64,000 nt of DNA, taken from positions 124,001 through 188,000 of the forward strand of contig JAODUP010000583.1 in the NCBI GenBank assembly GCA_025642065.1, given 5' to 3'. Shown here in pieces: positions 42,940-51,752 of the stretch. The stretch is from Paralvinella palmiformis (lineage: Eukaryota > Annelida > Polychaeta > Terebellida > Alvinellidae). A program made the position numbers and the translations under genes. The notes under the pieces are model-generated. The model searched no databases. It was not told the origin of the DNA and saw only the letters and a list, made by a program, of their open reading frames with translations. The number at the start of each line of letters is the position of its first letter. Positions within the stretch are counted from its first letter, which is position 1.

Positions 42940-44292
42940 TTAATTACGAAAACTTGAGATTGGTGCTGGTATTCTTCCACCTCTTTTGATAAAGTTTGAG
43001 GAAGAATACTTGTTCAATGCTATCACAGGAGCTCTCCCCAAGAGTCCACCAAATTCCACCCAATCTCCAGGTCTTTTCCCTTCCGCAGGAATCAATCGCA
43101 GAGCAGTAGTTTTATGGTTGACTACTCCTATTGCCATTTCATCAGCAATTATACCTGCAATAGTAGGTACCGAACTATCACCAGGAATAACAACCATATC
43201 CAACCCTACCGAACACACACTTGTCATTGCCTCTAGTTTTTCTATATTCATTGCTCCCTTTGCCACTGCCCGTGCCATACCGCTGTCTTCACTGACAGGC
43301 AAGAAAGATCCAGACAACCCTCCTATGCGAGAGGATGCCATAAGCCCTCCCCTTTTGATCGCATCATTTAAGAGTGCCAGTGCTGCAGTAGATCCAGGAG
43401 CTCCACATAATTCCACGCCTATTTCTTCTATGATGTTTGCAATACTATCTTGCATAGCAGGGGTTGGGGCAAGTGATATATCAATAATACCTTTGGTAAG
43501 CCCTAAACGTTCAGCTGCTTGATCAGCTACTAATTGCCCGACTCGTGTGATTTGAAAAGAAATTCGTTTGATAATGTCCGCAAGCTCACTCAAGTTTGCT
43601 TGAGGGTTGTCTTTTAGTGCCTGATGTACAGCTCCTGGGCCACTTACTCCTACATGTACTACTGAGTCTCCCTCTCCTCCTCCATGGAACGCTCCCGCCA
43701 TAAATGGATTGTCTTCTGGTATGTTTGCAAATACCACAAACTTGGTACAAGCATCAATATTTCCCCCTTTCGCTGTTTTTTGTATCGCTTCTGCCGTACG
43801 TACAACTGCATCCATATTGATACCCGCCTGACTACTTGCAAGATTAAGCGAAGAACAGACTTTTTTGCATGTCCTGAGGCATTCTGGAATAGCACGTATT
43901 AACAAATCATCGCTAGTAGATATGTCTTTATGAACTAACGCAGAAAACCCCCCTATATAATCTATCCCTATTGTTTGAGCCGCACGATCAAGCGCTTGTG
44001 CATATAAGATATACGAATCGGTTTTGCCAGATGCAGCCACTGTGGAAATAGGACTTACTGCCACTCGTGTATTAACAATAGGAATACCGTATTCACGATC
44101 GATCTGGCCCACAACGGAAACTAAATCTCCTGCAATGTTGCATACCTTTTCGTATATTTTACGAGTAGCCTGCTGTGGATCAGGATCTGCACAGTCGTTA
44201 ATATTAATACCCACAGTAATAGTACGTACATCTAGATTTTGCTCTTCAAACATTTCTCTGGTATGTTCAATTTCATGCATCGAAAACAACAT
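42940..44292 (-). CDS. UPF0210/PFL-like (DUF711) family protein
   Basis: 450 residues from ATG 44292, preceded by GGAGGAGA; an upstream in-frame Met is less favourable. It shows the family stretches DVRTITVGININDC, GVSGPGAVHQAL, GIIDISLAPTPAMQDSI, GGLSGSFLPVSEDSGMARA and GVVNHKTTALRLIPAEGK. The fold is related to anaerobic ribonucleotide reductase/PFL-type barrels, without the glycyl-radical motif. It is almost always paired with the small ACT protein encoded upstream. The reaction is unknown; amino-acid sensing is a guess. Confidence 0.93.
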   Translation of the reverse strand: MLFSMHEIEHTREMFEEQNLDVRTITVGININDCADPDPQQATRKIYEKVCNIAGDLVSVVGQIDREYGIPIVNTRVAVSPISTVAASGKTDSYILYAQALDRAAQTIGIDYIGGFSALVHKDISTSDDLLIRAIPECLRTCKKVCSSLNLASSQAGINMDAVVRTAEAIQKTAKGGNIDACTKFVVFANIPEDNPFMAGAFHGGGEGDSVVHVGVSGPGAVHQALKDNPQANLSELADIIKRISFQITRVGQLVADQAAERLGLTKGIIDISLAPTPAMQDSIANIIEEIGVELCGAPGSTAALALLNDAIKRGGLMASSRIGGLSGSFLPVSEDSGMARAVAKGAMNIEKLEAMTSVCSVGLDMVVIPGDSSVPTIAGIIADEMAIGVVNHKTTALRLIPAEGKRPGDWVEFGGLLGRAPVIALNKYSSSNFIKRGGRIPAPISSFRN

Positions 44293-44327
44293 CAAGTCTC
44301 TCCTCCCATACAAAACAATCCGTAGAA

Positions 44328-44591
44328 TTATACACGATGCATCGCATGAAATACCTCTTCATTGTACACGTTTATTTTTACACCCAGTTTCTTCTCCAGT
44401 GTCAACAACTCATCGCGTAGCACACTCAATGAATCTCGCAATGCTTCCACAAGCATAATCATTACAAATGTTGTATCCATGATAGTTTGTTGAATGTCGA
44501 GAATATTAGCACTTTGTGTAGCACAGACACTGCTTACTCCCGCAATAATACCTGTATTATCTTTCCCTATAACGGTTAATATTAGTTTCAT
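44328..44591 (-). CDS. ACT domain protein (UPF0237 family)
   Basis: 87-residue single ACT domain: ILTVIGKDNTGIIAGVSSVCAT at the start, then ANILDIQQTIMDTTFVMIMLV, the GcvR-like ligand-binding fold. It is 35 bases upstream of the UPF0210 gene, the normal pairing. It probably senses an amino acid for that partner. Confidence 0.95.
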   Translation of the reverse strand: MKLILTVIGKDNTGIIAGVSSVCATQSANILDIQQTIMDTTFVMIMLVEALRDSLSVLRDELLTLEKKLGVKINVYNEEVFHAMHRV

Positions 44592-44659
44592 ACGTATTAC
44601 TCCTTAAATATCTTACTATAAATTTCATATTTCCAAGTATTATTTTTTACCTTTTACCA

Positions 44660-44688
44660 TTGATCGGAAACATGCTCCTTGGTATAAT
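44660..44688 (+). promoter_or_regulatory. Promoter of the unknown secreted protein gene
   Basis: TTGATC (44660-44665), 17 bases, then TATAAT (44683-44688). The predicted leader is about 30 bases and contains CTAGGAG in front of the ATG at 44727, so this gene has an ordinary 5' leader. Confidence 0.65.
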
Positions 44689-44726
44689 ATCTTTTTAACT
44701 ATCAAGTATAAACTAGGAGAACAAAA

Positions 44727-45881
44727 ATGAAAATGAATTTCATCTATATAGTCCTATGGCAAGTAGTGCTAATCAGCATGATATGGTCTATGGAACCTTT
44801 GCACACCTATCATTTTGCTTCGGGAATACAAGAAAAAAATAATCCCAAAACAATCAAACAACAAATATCAGCATATCAAACGACAACCCGTAATATTATT
44901 ATGGATATGATTCAAATAACCAAACATGCTCTCCAAAATCGTGGAGATGAGAATGCAGAAGGATATAAAGACATAAAGGATATTATTGACTTTGCACAAG
45001 AAAAATTTTCATCAGAAGTTATCCAAAGGAATATCATTATAAAAAATATAGAACATGATTGCATGTACAAAAATGCAATTGATTGGGAACAATATTTAAT
45101 GTGCGCTTTTTGTGGCCTTTCTATAGCACACGCTGAGGAAGATCCAAAAAAGCTTATGCTAATTATTCACCCAAAATTTATAGACACCTATGCCACCAAA
45201 AATAAATCTTTTTTCATGATAGCAATCATCAAAAAGCTCTTTGACTTTAAAAACTCCCTCCTCTCTCATTCTCAGAACACTATATCCGATTATTCGGTAA
45301 AAACCTTAAATAGTTGGTACGCCACCATTGCATGGACACATGCTATAGCTTCATTTCTTAATATATGTGAAAAAGAAAAATACCCATTAAGTAAGTTTGA
45401 ATCATTTTTGGTAAAGGACTTTCTAGATAAAAATAAGAACTATTCTTTACAGTCTTTTTCTACTCTTTATTTTAAGCAGGATTGGAGTGTTTTATATGAA
45501 CTTAATGATCTTCTGACACAGGTAGAAACAAATAACATGTCTTTCTTTACATTCATTAATACGTTAAAACATCGCTTTTCGGAAAGCATAAGTCACTACA
45601 AGTTAAATCCAAAAGACAATTGGGAGTTCTATTCGGTGCTGGTACAGCTTAAAACTATGCATACACTTATTCCCGAAATAATCTCATACCTCTATTCGCA
45701 AATAAACTACATTAACACCATACGTCATATATATGAGATTTCCCGAATAAGCAATTTTTTAACACAATGTGAATTAATATTAGACAAGGAAAAAAGCTTT
45801 ATGCAAAATTATGCTATAAATTTACTGCGAAAAATACCTATACATACAAATAAAACAAACATTCTTGTGCGTACTATTTAA
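44727..45881 (+). CDS. Unrecognised secreted protein, mostly helical
   Basis: 384 residues. A hydrophobic N-terminal segment (about 5-21) suggests export. The rest is Lys/Asn/Ile-rich and predicted helical, with Cys at the YLMCAFCGLSIAHAEED region (about 123-139). No family is recognised. It has its own promoter and ribosome site, and flanking genes are not co-directional partners with a defined pathway, so it stands alone. Confidence 0.7.
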   Translation: MKMNFIYIVLWQVVLISMIWSMEPLHTYHFASGIQEKNNPKTIKQQISAYQTTTRNIIMDMIQITKHALQNRGDENAEGYKDIKDIIDFAQEKFSSEVIQRNIIIKNIEHDCMYKNAIDWEQYLMCAFCGLSIAHAEEDPKKLMLIIHPKFIDTYATKNKSFFMIAIIKKLFDFKNSLLSHSQNTISDYSVKTLNSWYATIAWTHAIASFLNICEKEKYPLSKFESFLVKDFLDKNKNYSLQSFSTLYFKQDWSVLYELNDLLTQVETNNMSFFTFINTLKHRFSESISHYKLNPKDNWEFYSVLVQLKTMHTLIPEIISYLYSQINYINTIRHIYEISRISNFLTQCELILDKEKSFMQNYAINLLRKIPIHTNKTNILVRTI

Positions 45882-45930
45882 ATTTTATTAAAAGGAAACT
45901 TGTATTTCTGATAAGAATATAAAGAAATTC

Positions 45931-45959
45931 TTGGGAAAAAAGAAACTATTTGCTATACT
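45931..45959 (+). promoter_or_regulatory. Promoter directly before the thioesterase gene
   Basis: TTGGGA (45931-45936), 17 bases, then TATACT (45954-45959). Transcription should start near 45966, only 3 bases before the ATG at 45969, so this message would be leaderless. Confidence 0.65.
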
Positions 45960-45968
45960 AGAGAGAAC

Positions 45969-46370
45969 ATGCATACAAATGATTCTATAAAACACACTTT
46001 TACAGTGTATACTTACGACATAGACTACGCAGGACATGTAAGCAATATTACCTATATTCGCTGGTTGGAGACACTCCGTTATCTGCTTTTACAGCAGTAT
46101 TTACCTCTAAGTAATATAATCAAGAAGGGATACTTTCCTGTAGTAGCTCGTACAGATATTCGATACATAAAGCCCATATACCTTTTTGAGCATCCTTTAG
46201 GGATACTATGGGTCGCACATGTGGGGGCAGTGCGCACAGAAGTACGTGCAAAAATATCCGTGCAGGGTGAATTACGCGCTTCCGCTATGCATCATATAGC
46301 CTTTGTATCAAAACATACATTAAAGCTAGTTCCCAACACACGCATCGAACATGACTTAAATTTGCTATAG
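45969..46370 (+). CDS. Acyl-CoA/ACP thioesterase, hotdog fold (4HBT family)
   Basis: 133 residues, single hotdog domain. The active-site helix YDIDYAGHVSNITYIRWLE has the Asp-x3-Gly-His-Val-x-Asn pattern of 4-hydroxybenzoyl-CoA/YbgC-type thioesterases. The following TDIRYIKPIYLFEHPLGI and EVRAKISVQG strands fit. The acyl substrate is not predictable. The promoter is adjacent. Confidence 0.88.
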   Translation: MHTNDSIKHTFTVYTYDIDYAGHVSNITYIRWLETLRYLLLQQYLPLSNIIKKGYFPVVARTDIRYIKPIYLFEHPLGILWVAHVGAVRTEVRAKISVQGELRASAMHHIAFVSKHTLKLVPNTRIEHDLNLL

Positions 46371-46453
46371 ACGCTATAGTCGAGACATGTACTGTTAATA
46401 CAGTATTATGATTGTCCCCTTTACTCCTTAAAAAATCTATATTAGCATGATTT

Positions 46454-47950
46454 ATGATGAAGAAAATATTTAAGTGGATACTCATTATATTTGTATTGCT
46501 AATGATAGTAGCAGTTATCTTATATAAATTTAACCCTACTATTAATCTTATTACAAAAGTAACTCTCATGAATATGAAAAAAATTACAGAATTCGAAGTA
46601 AGAAATACTGAAGTATACATGAATAACATTATAAATTCTAAAACATATAAACAATTCAAAACAATAATGGAAACTAATCCTCAGGTTACAACTTTAATTG
46701 AGGAAAAAGTAAATGGATCAATAAATGATGATACTATGATAAAGCTTGCTTACTATATAAGAAAAAAAGGTCTAAATACTAAGCTTCTTTCTTACTCTGC
46801 TATTGATTCAGGAGGCGTCGATTTATTTTTAGCGGGGGTTGAACGAACTATGGAAAAAGGTGCTCATATTGGTGTTCATTCCTGGTCTGATGGAATTAAA
46901 GAAGCTACTGATTTCCCAAAGAGCGCAGAAGAACATGAACAAAATAGAAAGTATATAGAAGATATGCTTGGTAAAGATGATTTTTATTGGTTTACCATAC
47001 ATGCAGCACCTGCTAATAATATTTATGAAATGTCTGAAGAAGAAATTAAAAAATATGGGCTTTTGACAAAACCTATTATTGCTAAAAAATTACTAACAAC
47101 AGACAAATATACAGGGGTTTTCAAAAATAAAGTTGGAGAAATTACCATTGGGAATAAAAAAGCTAGTACTGTTATTGTCAATGTTCAGGGGGGGCCAATC
47201 TTATATTTTGATATAGAAAGCACCTACCATATGTTTGTAGAAAAAATTCATGCTGATTTAGATAAAATACTAATACTTAATGTTCATCAAGAACAAACCA
47301 TAATGCCTTGGAAGTTTGATACAAAAAAAATTACTTTTGAGCAAGCAAAAGAATATGACAAACTATCTGTTAAAAGACTGGTAGATGTTATCAACTATCT
47401 AAAAAAACAAGGTAAAAAGGTATATGTTGTAGGTATCTCGTTTGGAGCATTTATAGTTGAAGATTCAATAGCAGAATATGGAAATATTGCTGATAAATAT
47501 TTAATCATGGTTGGGAGATTAAATATGCCCAAAGAAGTTTGGAGCGAATTTAGCAAAGGAGATTATGTAGGTTTTGAGTATAGTGAAGATGGCAAGCAAA
47601 AAATTGTCCCCTTTAATGCCGAACAAGCAGGAATGGGAGGAAGTAGTTCAATTGCAGATCAAAATATGGCAAAACTTGCAGCTGGTCTTGGTTACAAACG
47701 TTACATGACTTTATTAAAAAATGTGGATTTATCAAATATGCTTTATGCATATGGAAAAACAGACGAACAAATTGGAGCTCTGACGAAAGAAGAAATTGAC
47801 TTCCTTCGATCAAAAGGAGTAAAAATTTTAGAAGGTAACGGAAATCATGAAAAAACAGTTTATGAGTTTATTAAAGAAGTAGTTGAATTCTTCGATATCA
47901 GCACAAATCCACTTAGCCCAAAACTAAATCAATATTTTAAAACCAAGTAA
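46454..47950 (+). CDS. ClpP-like periplasmic domain fused to an alpha/beta hydrolase
   Basis: 498 residues. One N-terminal membrane anchor (about 8-28) is followed by a domain like the secreted ClpP/crotonase-fold proteins of COG3904 (about 90-230: NGSINDDTMIKLAYYIRKKG, DSGGVDLFLAGVERT, GVHSWSDG, FYWFTIHAAP, then IYEMSEEEIKKYGL). After it comes an alpha/beta hydrolase domain (about 240-480) with the nucleophile elbow VVGISFGAF and a late His in GNGNHE. The codons are richer in AAA/AAT/GAA than flanking genes, suggesting acquisition. Likely periplasmic or membrane-bound hydrolase; the substrate is unknown. Confidence 0.72.
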   Translation: MMKKIFKWILIIFVLLMIVAVILYKFNPTINLITKVTLMNMKKITEFEVRNTEVYMNNIINSKTYKQFKTIMETNPQVTTLIEEKVNGSINDDTMIKLAYYIRKKGLNTKLLSYSAIDSGGVDLFLAGVERTMEKGAHIGVHSWSDGIKEATDFPKSAEEHEQNRKYIEDMLGKDDFYWFTIHAAPANNIYEMSEEEIKKYGLLTKPIIAKKLLTTDKYTGVFKNKVGEITIGNKKASTVIVNVQGGPILYFDIESTYHMFVEKIHADLDKILILNVHQEQTIMPWKFDTKKITFEQAKEYDKLSVKRLVDVINYLKKQGKKVYVVGISFGAFIVEDSIAEYGNIADKYLIMVGRLNMPKEVWSEFSKGDYVGFEYSEDGKQKIVPFNAEQAGMGGSSSIADQNMAKLAAGLGYKRYMTLLKNVDLSNMLYAYGKTDEQIGALTKEEIDFLRSKGVKILEGNGNHEKTVYEFIKEVVEFFDISTNPLSPKLNQYFKTK

Positions 47951-48019
47951 ACTGCAACGATGAAACATTAAGAATTAAAGATGTGCTTCCTAAAAAATAA
48001 GAATTATACGTCAAGGTAC

Positions 48020-48047
48020 TTGACAGAGAAGAAAGCTATAATAAATT
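48020..48047 (+). promoter_or_regulatory. Promoter before the small membrane protein/symporter pair
   Basis: TTGACA (48020-48025), 16 bases, then TAAATT (48042-48047). The predicted start of transcription is about 48054, two bases before ATG 48056, again leaderless. It excludes the longer upstream reading of the gene (from 47981). Confidence 0.5.
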
Positions 48048-48055
48048 ATAGAAAC

Positions 48056-48283
48056 ATGCGGCACCATAATAAAAAACAAAGCAAGCAACCGTACTTAATA
48101 ATAGATATATTTATAATTCTTTTATCACTATCTGTGTTTACCCCTTGGCTCTTTCCCGGACACCGAGATACTCCTTATTTCTTGGGTGCACCACGAGTGC
48201 TCTGGTTGGGAATATTGATTAGCCTTCTTATCATAATCTCTCTTATTATCCGAACTTGTATTATCCGCTCGCAAGAAAAATAG
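48056..48283 (+). CDS. Small membrane protein, DUF3311-like partner of the symporter
   Basis: About 75 residues from ATG 48056. It has two hydrophobic segments separated by FPGHRDTPYFLGAPRVLWLG, the pattern of small DUF3311-type subunits found just upstream of sodium:solute symporters. It precedes the symporter gene by 3 bases. Assignment rests on context and the two-helix pattern. Confidence 0.6.
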   Translation: MRHHNKKQSKQPYLIIDIFIILLSLSVFTPWLFPGHRDTPYFLGAPRVLWLGILISLLIIISLIIRTCIIRSQEK

Positions 48284-48286
48284 CGC

Positions 48287-49663
48287 ATGAAAATAGTTTT
48301 TCTCATTCTTTATATAATAACCTTGGTTGTTGTTGTACTTTTTGCTAAAAAGAAAAACACCAGTAAGCGTGAATTCTTTTTTGCAAATTCCCGCATAGGA
48401 AGCATTGTAGGATTTTTAAGTTTTTCTGCCACATTGTTTAGTACTTTCACGCTTATGGGAATTCCAGAGTTCTTTCGAACACATGGAGTAGGAACATGGA
48501 TTTTCCTCGGTATCACCGATGTGGTTATGGCCTATGTTTTGCTAGTATATGGAGCTTATATACGAAACTCCTACAAAGGAGAATTTCAAGGAATGGCTGT
48601 ATTTATTCGCAAACAATATCGTTCCCCACTAGCTGCGTGGACCTACTTAATAGGTGCATTTCTGTTCTTAATTCCGTATGCCTCAATACAAGTACGAGGT
48701 ATTGCCGGATTTCTTGCGTCATTTGATGGAAATTTCATTCCTTTTGAAGCATGGGTAAGTATTCTTATACTTGCTATGTACTTATACAGTTATTTTGGTG
48801 GTATTCGCGCGATTATGTACAGTGATGTCATCCAGGGTGGTCTTATGCTGATAGTCATAGTTTTGGTAGCGTTAGTCTGTTTACAATCAAGTAATGGTTG
48901 GCATACCATGCTTACACAGATAGGTTTCCAACAACCAAAACTACTATCACTGCCTGGCCCTCATGGAATCTTTTCAAAGGAATATCTTTTTATCACGTTC
49001 CTCTCTATTATACTCATGCCCATAAGCAACCCACAATTAAATACGCGCATTATGCTTATGCGCTCAAATACTAATTTTAAAAAAATGGCAATTGCAGTTG
49101 CAATTTTCGCCTTTGTTGTGCTTATAGCCACAATACCAATAGGTTTTTATGGCGCTCTCCACTATCCCCAGGAGTCTGCAAGTACATTTCTTTATAAAAC
49201 ACTTATAGTGGATACTCCCCCTCTCCTGTCAGGACTTGTGGTCATTGGACTTATTGCAGCAGCAATGTCAACAGTTGATTCCCAGCTTTTTGCGTTGGGA
49301 ACGGAAGTCTCTTTCTATAGAAAGACATCTTCTATCTCACATATTGAGCTAACTATTTTTTCATTTATTACCCTTCTTTTTTCTCTGCTCAGCAATCAGG
49401 GCATTGTATCACTGGCACGTATAAGTTTTACAGGTACCGCATTCCTTGCTCCTATTATTCTTTTTCATCACATACGAAGTCGAACTATACTTTATGGTAG
49501 CATTACTACTATGCTTCTTTTTTTATTAAGCGAAATACAAGTTCTTCCACCCACCATGCTATCTATACGCATGGATTTATTATTACTAATCTGTTTATTT
49601 CTCATCGCAATAATCATTTGGCTACAAGGAATATACAGGAAAGTTCATTCAAATTTAGGATAA
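48287..49663 (+). CDS. Sodium:solute symporter (SSS family)
   Basis: 458 residues, about 12-13 hydrophobic segments. SSS features: FFFANSRIGSIVGFLSFSATLFSTFT in the first helices, YIRNSYKGEFQGM, the SYFGGIRAIMYSDVIQGGLM signature, and AAAMSTVDSQLFALGTEVS with the Ser/Thr sodium site. The substrate (pantothenate, proline, acetate-type or other) cannot be told. It pairs with the small upstream membrane protein. Confidence 0.9.
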   Translation: MKIVFLILYIITLVVVVLFAKKKNTSKREFFFANSRIGSIVGFLSFSATLFSTFTLMGIPEFFRTHGVGTWIFLGITDVVMAYVLLVYGAYIRNSYKGEFQGMAVFIRKQYRSPLAAWTYLIGAFLFLIPYASIQVRGIAGFLASFDGNFIPFEAWVSILILAMYLYSYFGGIRAIMYSDVIQGGLMLIVIVLVALVCLQSSNGWHTMLTQIGFQQPKLLSLPGPHGIFSKEYLFITFLSIILMPISNPQLNTRIMLMRSNTNFKKMAIAVAIFAFVVLIATIPIGFYGALHYPQESASTFLYKTLIVDTPPLLSGLVVIGLIAAAMSTVDSQLFALGTEVSFYRKTSSISHIELTIFSFITLLFSLLSNQGIVSLARISFTGTAFLAPIILFHHIRSRTILYGSITTMLLFLLSEIQVLPPTMLSIRMDLLLLICLFLIAIIIWLQGIYRKVHSNLG

Positions 49664-49689
49664 CACGTTTAAGTATACATTGTTATCCA

Positions 49690-50568
49690 CTAGATGGTAC
49701 TATTTTGGCAACTATCAGCTAATACTGATTCAGCTATATCCGGTTGATTAAGCACATACCAATGAATTCCTGCCGCTGTATTTTTAAGTCCTTCTAGCTG
49801 TTTAAGCGCCCATTCAATTCCTATCTTTTTAACCTCATCATCATTGCGTGCTAATTGCACTGCAGATAACAATTTCGCAGGAATACGAGCTCCCTGTGCC
49901 AGTTCTGCAATTTTTTGTAACATTTTCTTTGCTCTTACTACCATAACACCCGCTATAATAGGAACAAAAATACCAGCCAAAACTGCTCGTTCACAAAAAT
50001 CAAAAAAGTCTCTATTATCAAAAAATAATTGTGTAACGATATAGTGTGCTCCCTGATCTACCTTCCATTTGAGATAATCCATCTCTTTGAAACGGTTAGG
50101 TGTTTCTGGATGTCCTTCAGGAAACCCTGCAACTCCTATACTACAGTCTGGGAACTTTCTTTGTACAAAAGCTACCAAATCCCCCGCATGGCAAAAGGCA
50201 TGGTTCCCCTCTCGTTGCACGATTCTCTCTTCCCTGTTTCTTTGATCGCCACGTAAAACCAGTACGTTTTGTATGTTCATCACACGACATCGTTCAAGAT
50301 GGAAAGAAATATCCTCCCTTGTCATCTTACCACATAAAAGATGACACACGCCGGGTGCAGAAATATTTTTTTGTACCTGGCGTGTGATATGAAATGTCAC
50401 ATCCATCGGATATTGAAGACTGCTGGTTACACTTGCATAGTTGATATTATATTTTTTTACTATCTCTAGTGTACGAGAAAAAGCAGAATATGCTTCATCT
50501 GTTCGAGGAGGGAAAAACTCCACACTTATTGTTTTTTGCTGTCGCAAGATGTCATGTACTTTCATCAA
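49690..50568 (-). CDS. metF: 5,10-methylenetetrahydrofolate reductase
   Basis: Makes 5-methyl-THF for methionine synthesis. 292 residues, TIM barrel: ISVEFFPPRTDEAY at the start, VLVLRGDQRNRE (with the catalytic Asp) and GVAGFPEGHPE are MetF hallmarks, then GAHYIVTQLFFDN. Last gene of gcvH-lipA-ahcY-metK-metF; it overlaps metK by 4 bases. A methionine synthase gene is not in the window. Confidence 0.96.
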   Translation of the reverse strand: MMKVHDILRQQKTISVEFFPPRTDEAYSAFSRTLEIVKKYNINYASVTSSLQYPMDVTFHITRQVQKNISAPGVCHLLCGKMTREDISFHLERCRVMNIQNVLVLRGDQRNREERIVQREGNHAFCHAGDLVAFVQRKFPDCSIGVAGFPEGHPETPNRFKEMDYLKWKVDQGAHYIVTQLFFDNRDFFDFCERAVLAGIFVPIIAGVMVVRAKKMLQKIAELAQGARIPAKLLSAVQLARNDDEVKKIGIEWALKQLEGLKNTAAGIHWYVLNQPDIAESVLADSCQNSTI

Positions 50569-51752
50569 GATACTATACGTACCAGAGTGTGCATTTTATC
50601 CTTACTTATCTGCTCCCATGGAAATTCTTCACGCCCAAAATGTCCATACACAGCCGTATTACGGTACAGGACATGACGTAACTGAAACATATCTATAATT
50701 CCTTGCGGACTACAATCAAATACTTGGAGTGCTTTTTTTGAGAGCAATTTATCAGGAACTTTTCCCGTTCCAAAGGTGGAAACCTCACACCCAATAGGAT
50801 CAGAAACACCTATTGCATAAGAAAGTTGCACCTCACATTGTGAAGCAAGTTGAGCTTTTACAATCGTTTTTGCAATATTACGTGCCATATATGCTGCAGA
50901 ACGATCTACTTTACTGGGATCTTTTCCGCTATATGCACCACCCCCATGTCGTGCCGATCCTCCATAACTATCTGCGATTATTTTCCTACCAGTAAGCCCT
51001 GTATCACCCTGAGGTCCTCCTATGATAAAGCGTCCAGAAGGATTTATTAGAATATTGGTTTTCTCACACACAAGATCTCCAAATAGTGGCTTCACGACAT
51101 GCTCAATGCAAAATTCTTGTATGGTTTTTTGTGAAACATGTTCATCGTGCTGGACACTAAGGACAAGCCCTGCCAGATACGAAACTTTTCCCTGCTCATA
51201 GGCAATACGAACTAAACCTTTCGCATCTGGCCGCATCCATGAACATGTGCGCTCTTTACGCAGTTGAGCTACTTTTTTCATCATCCGTTGGCTGTACAGG
51301 CTCGCAAAAGGCATATATTCTGGCGTTTCATCACATGCATAACCAAACACCAATCCCTGATCTCCCGCTCCGATTACTGCACCATTACGGCCTATAACCG
51401 ATTGAGCTATATCAGAACTTTGTGTTTGTATGGCAGAAAGAATACTTACCGAATGTGCATCGAATCCATATTGAGAAGATGTATATCCTATATCTTGGAT
51501 AACTTGTCTAGCTTCCTTGGCAATGTCAATATACCCATCAGTAGTAATTTCGCCCCCGACTAAGACCAACCCAGTGCTTGTCAGTACTTCACAAGCAACA
51601 CGTGCATATGGATCTCGCATAAGAGCTGCATCAAGAATAGCATCCGCTATTTGATCCGCTATTTTGTCGGGGTGCCCTTCTCCAGGAGCTTCTGCTGTCA
51701 CAATATAAGATCGCAATTTAGTACCTGTATTCTCGCGGTTTGTAAGGTCCAT
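50565..51752 (-). CDS. metK: S-adenosylmethionine synthetase
   Basis: ATP + methionine to SAM. 395 residues. Motifs: [58 protein letters not shown] and FGREEFPWE. The N-terminal SESV segment reads AEAP. The start overlaps the ahcY 3' end by 35 bases, but both readings are conserved (the ahcY end [10 protein letters not shown] is canonical), so the overlap is genuine. Confidence 0.97.
   Translation of the reverse strand: MDLTNRENTGTKLRSYIVTAEAPGEGHPDKIADQIADAILDAALMRDPYARVACEVLTSTGLVLVGGEITTDGYIDIAKEARQVIQDIGYTSSQYGFDAHSVSILSAIQTQSSDIAQSVIGRNGAVIGAGDQGLVFGYACDETPEYMPFASLYSQRMMKKVAQLRKERTCSWMRPDAKGLVRIAYEQGKVSYLAGLVLSVQHDEHVSQKTIQEFCIEHVVKPLFGDLVCEKTNILINPSGRFIIGGPQGDTGLTGRKIIADSYGGSARHGGGAYSGKDPSKVDRSAAYMARNIAKTIVKAQLASQCEVQLSYAIGVSDPIGCEVSTFGTGKVPDKLLSKKALQVFDCSPQGIIDMFQLRHVLYRNTAVYGHFGREEFPWEQISKDKMHTLVRIVS

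Noticed and set aside
43659..43902. Small ORFs on both strands inside the UPF0210 gene
   Set aside because: Shadow frames of a conserved protein without ribosome sites.
47981..48055. Longer start of the small membrane protein
   Set aside because: A TTGACA promoter lies within it and the extra residues show no family pattern.
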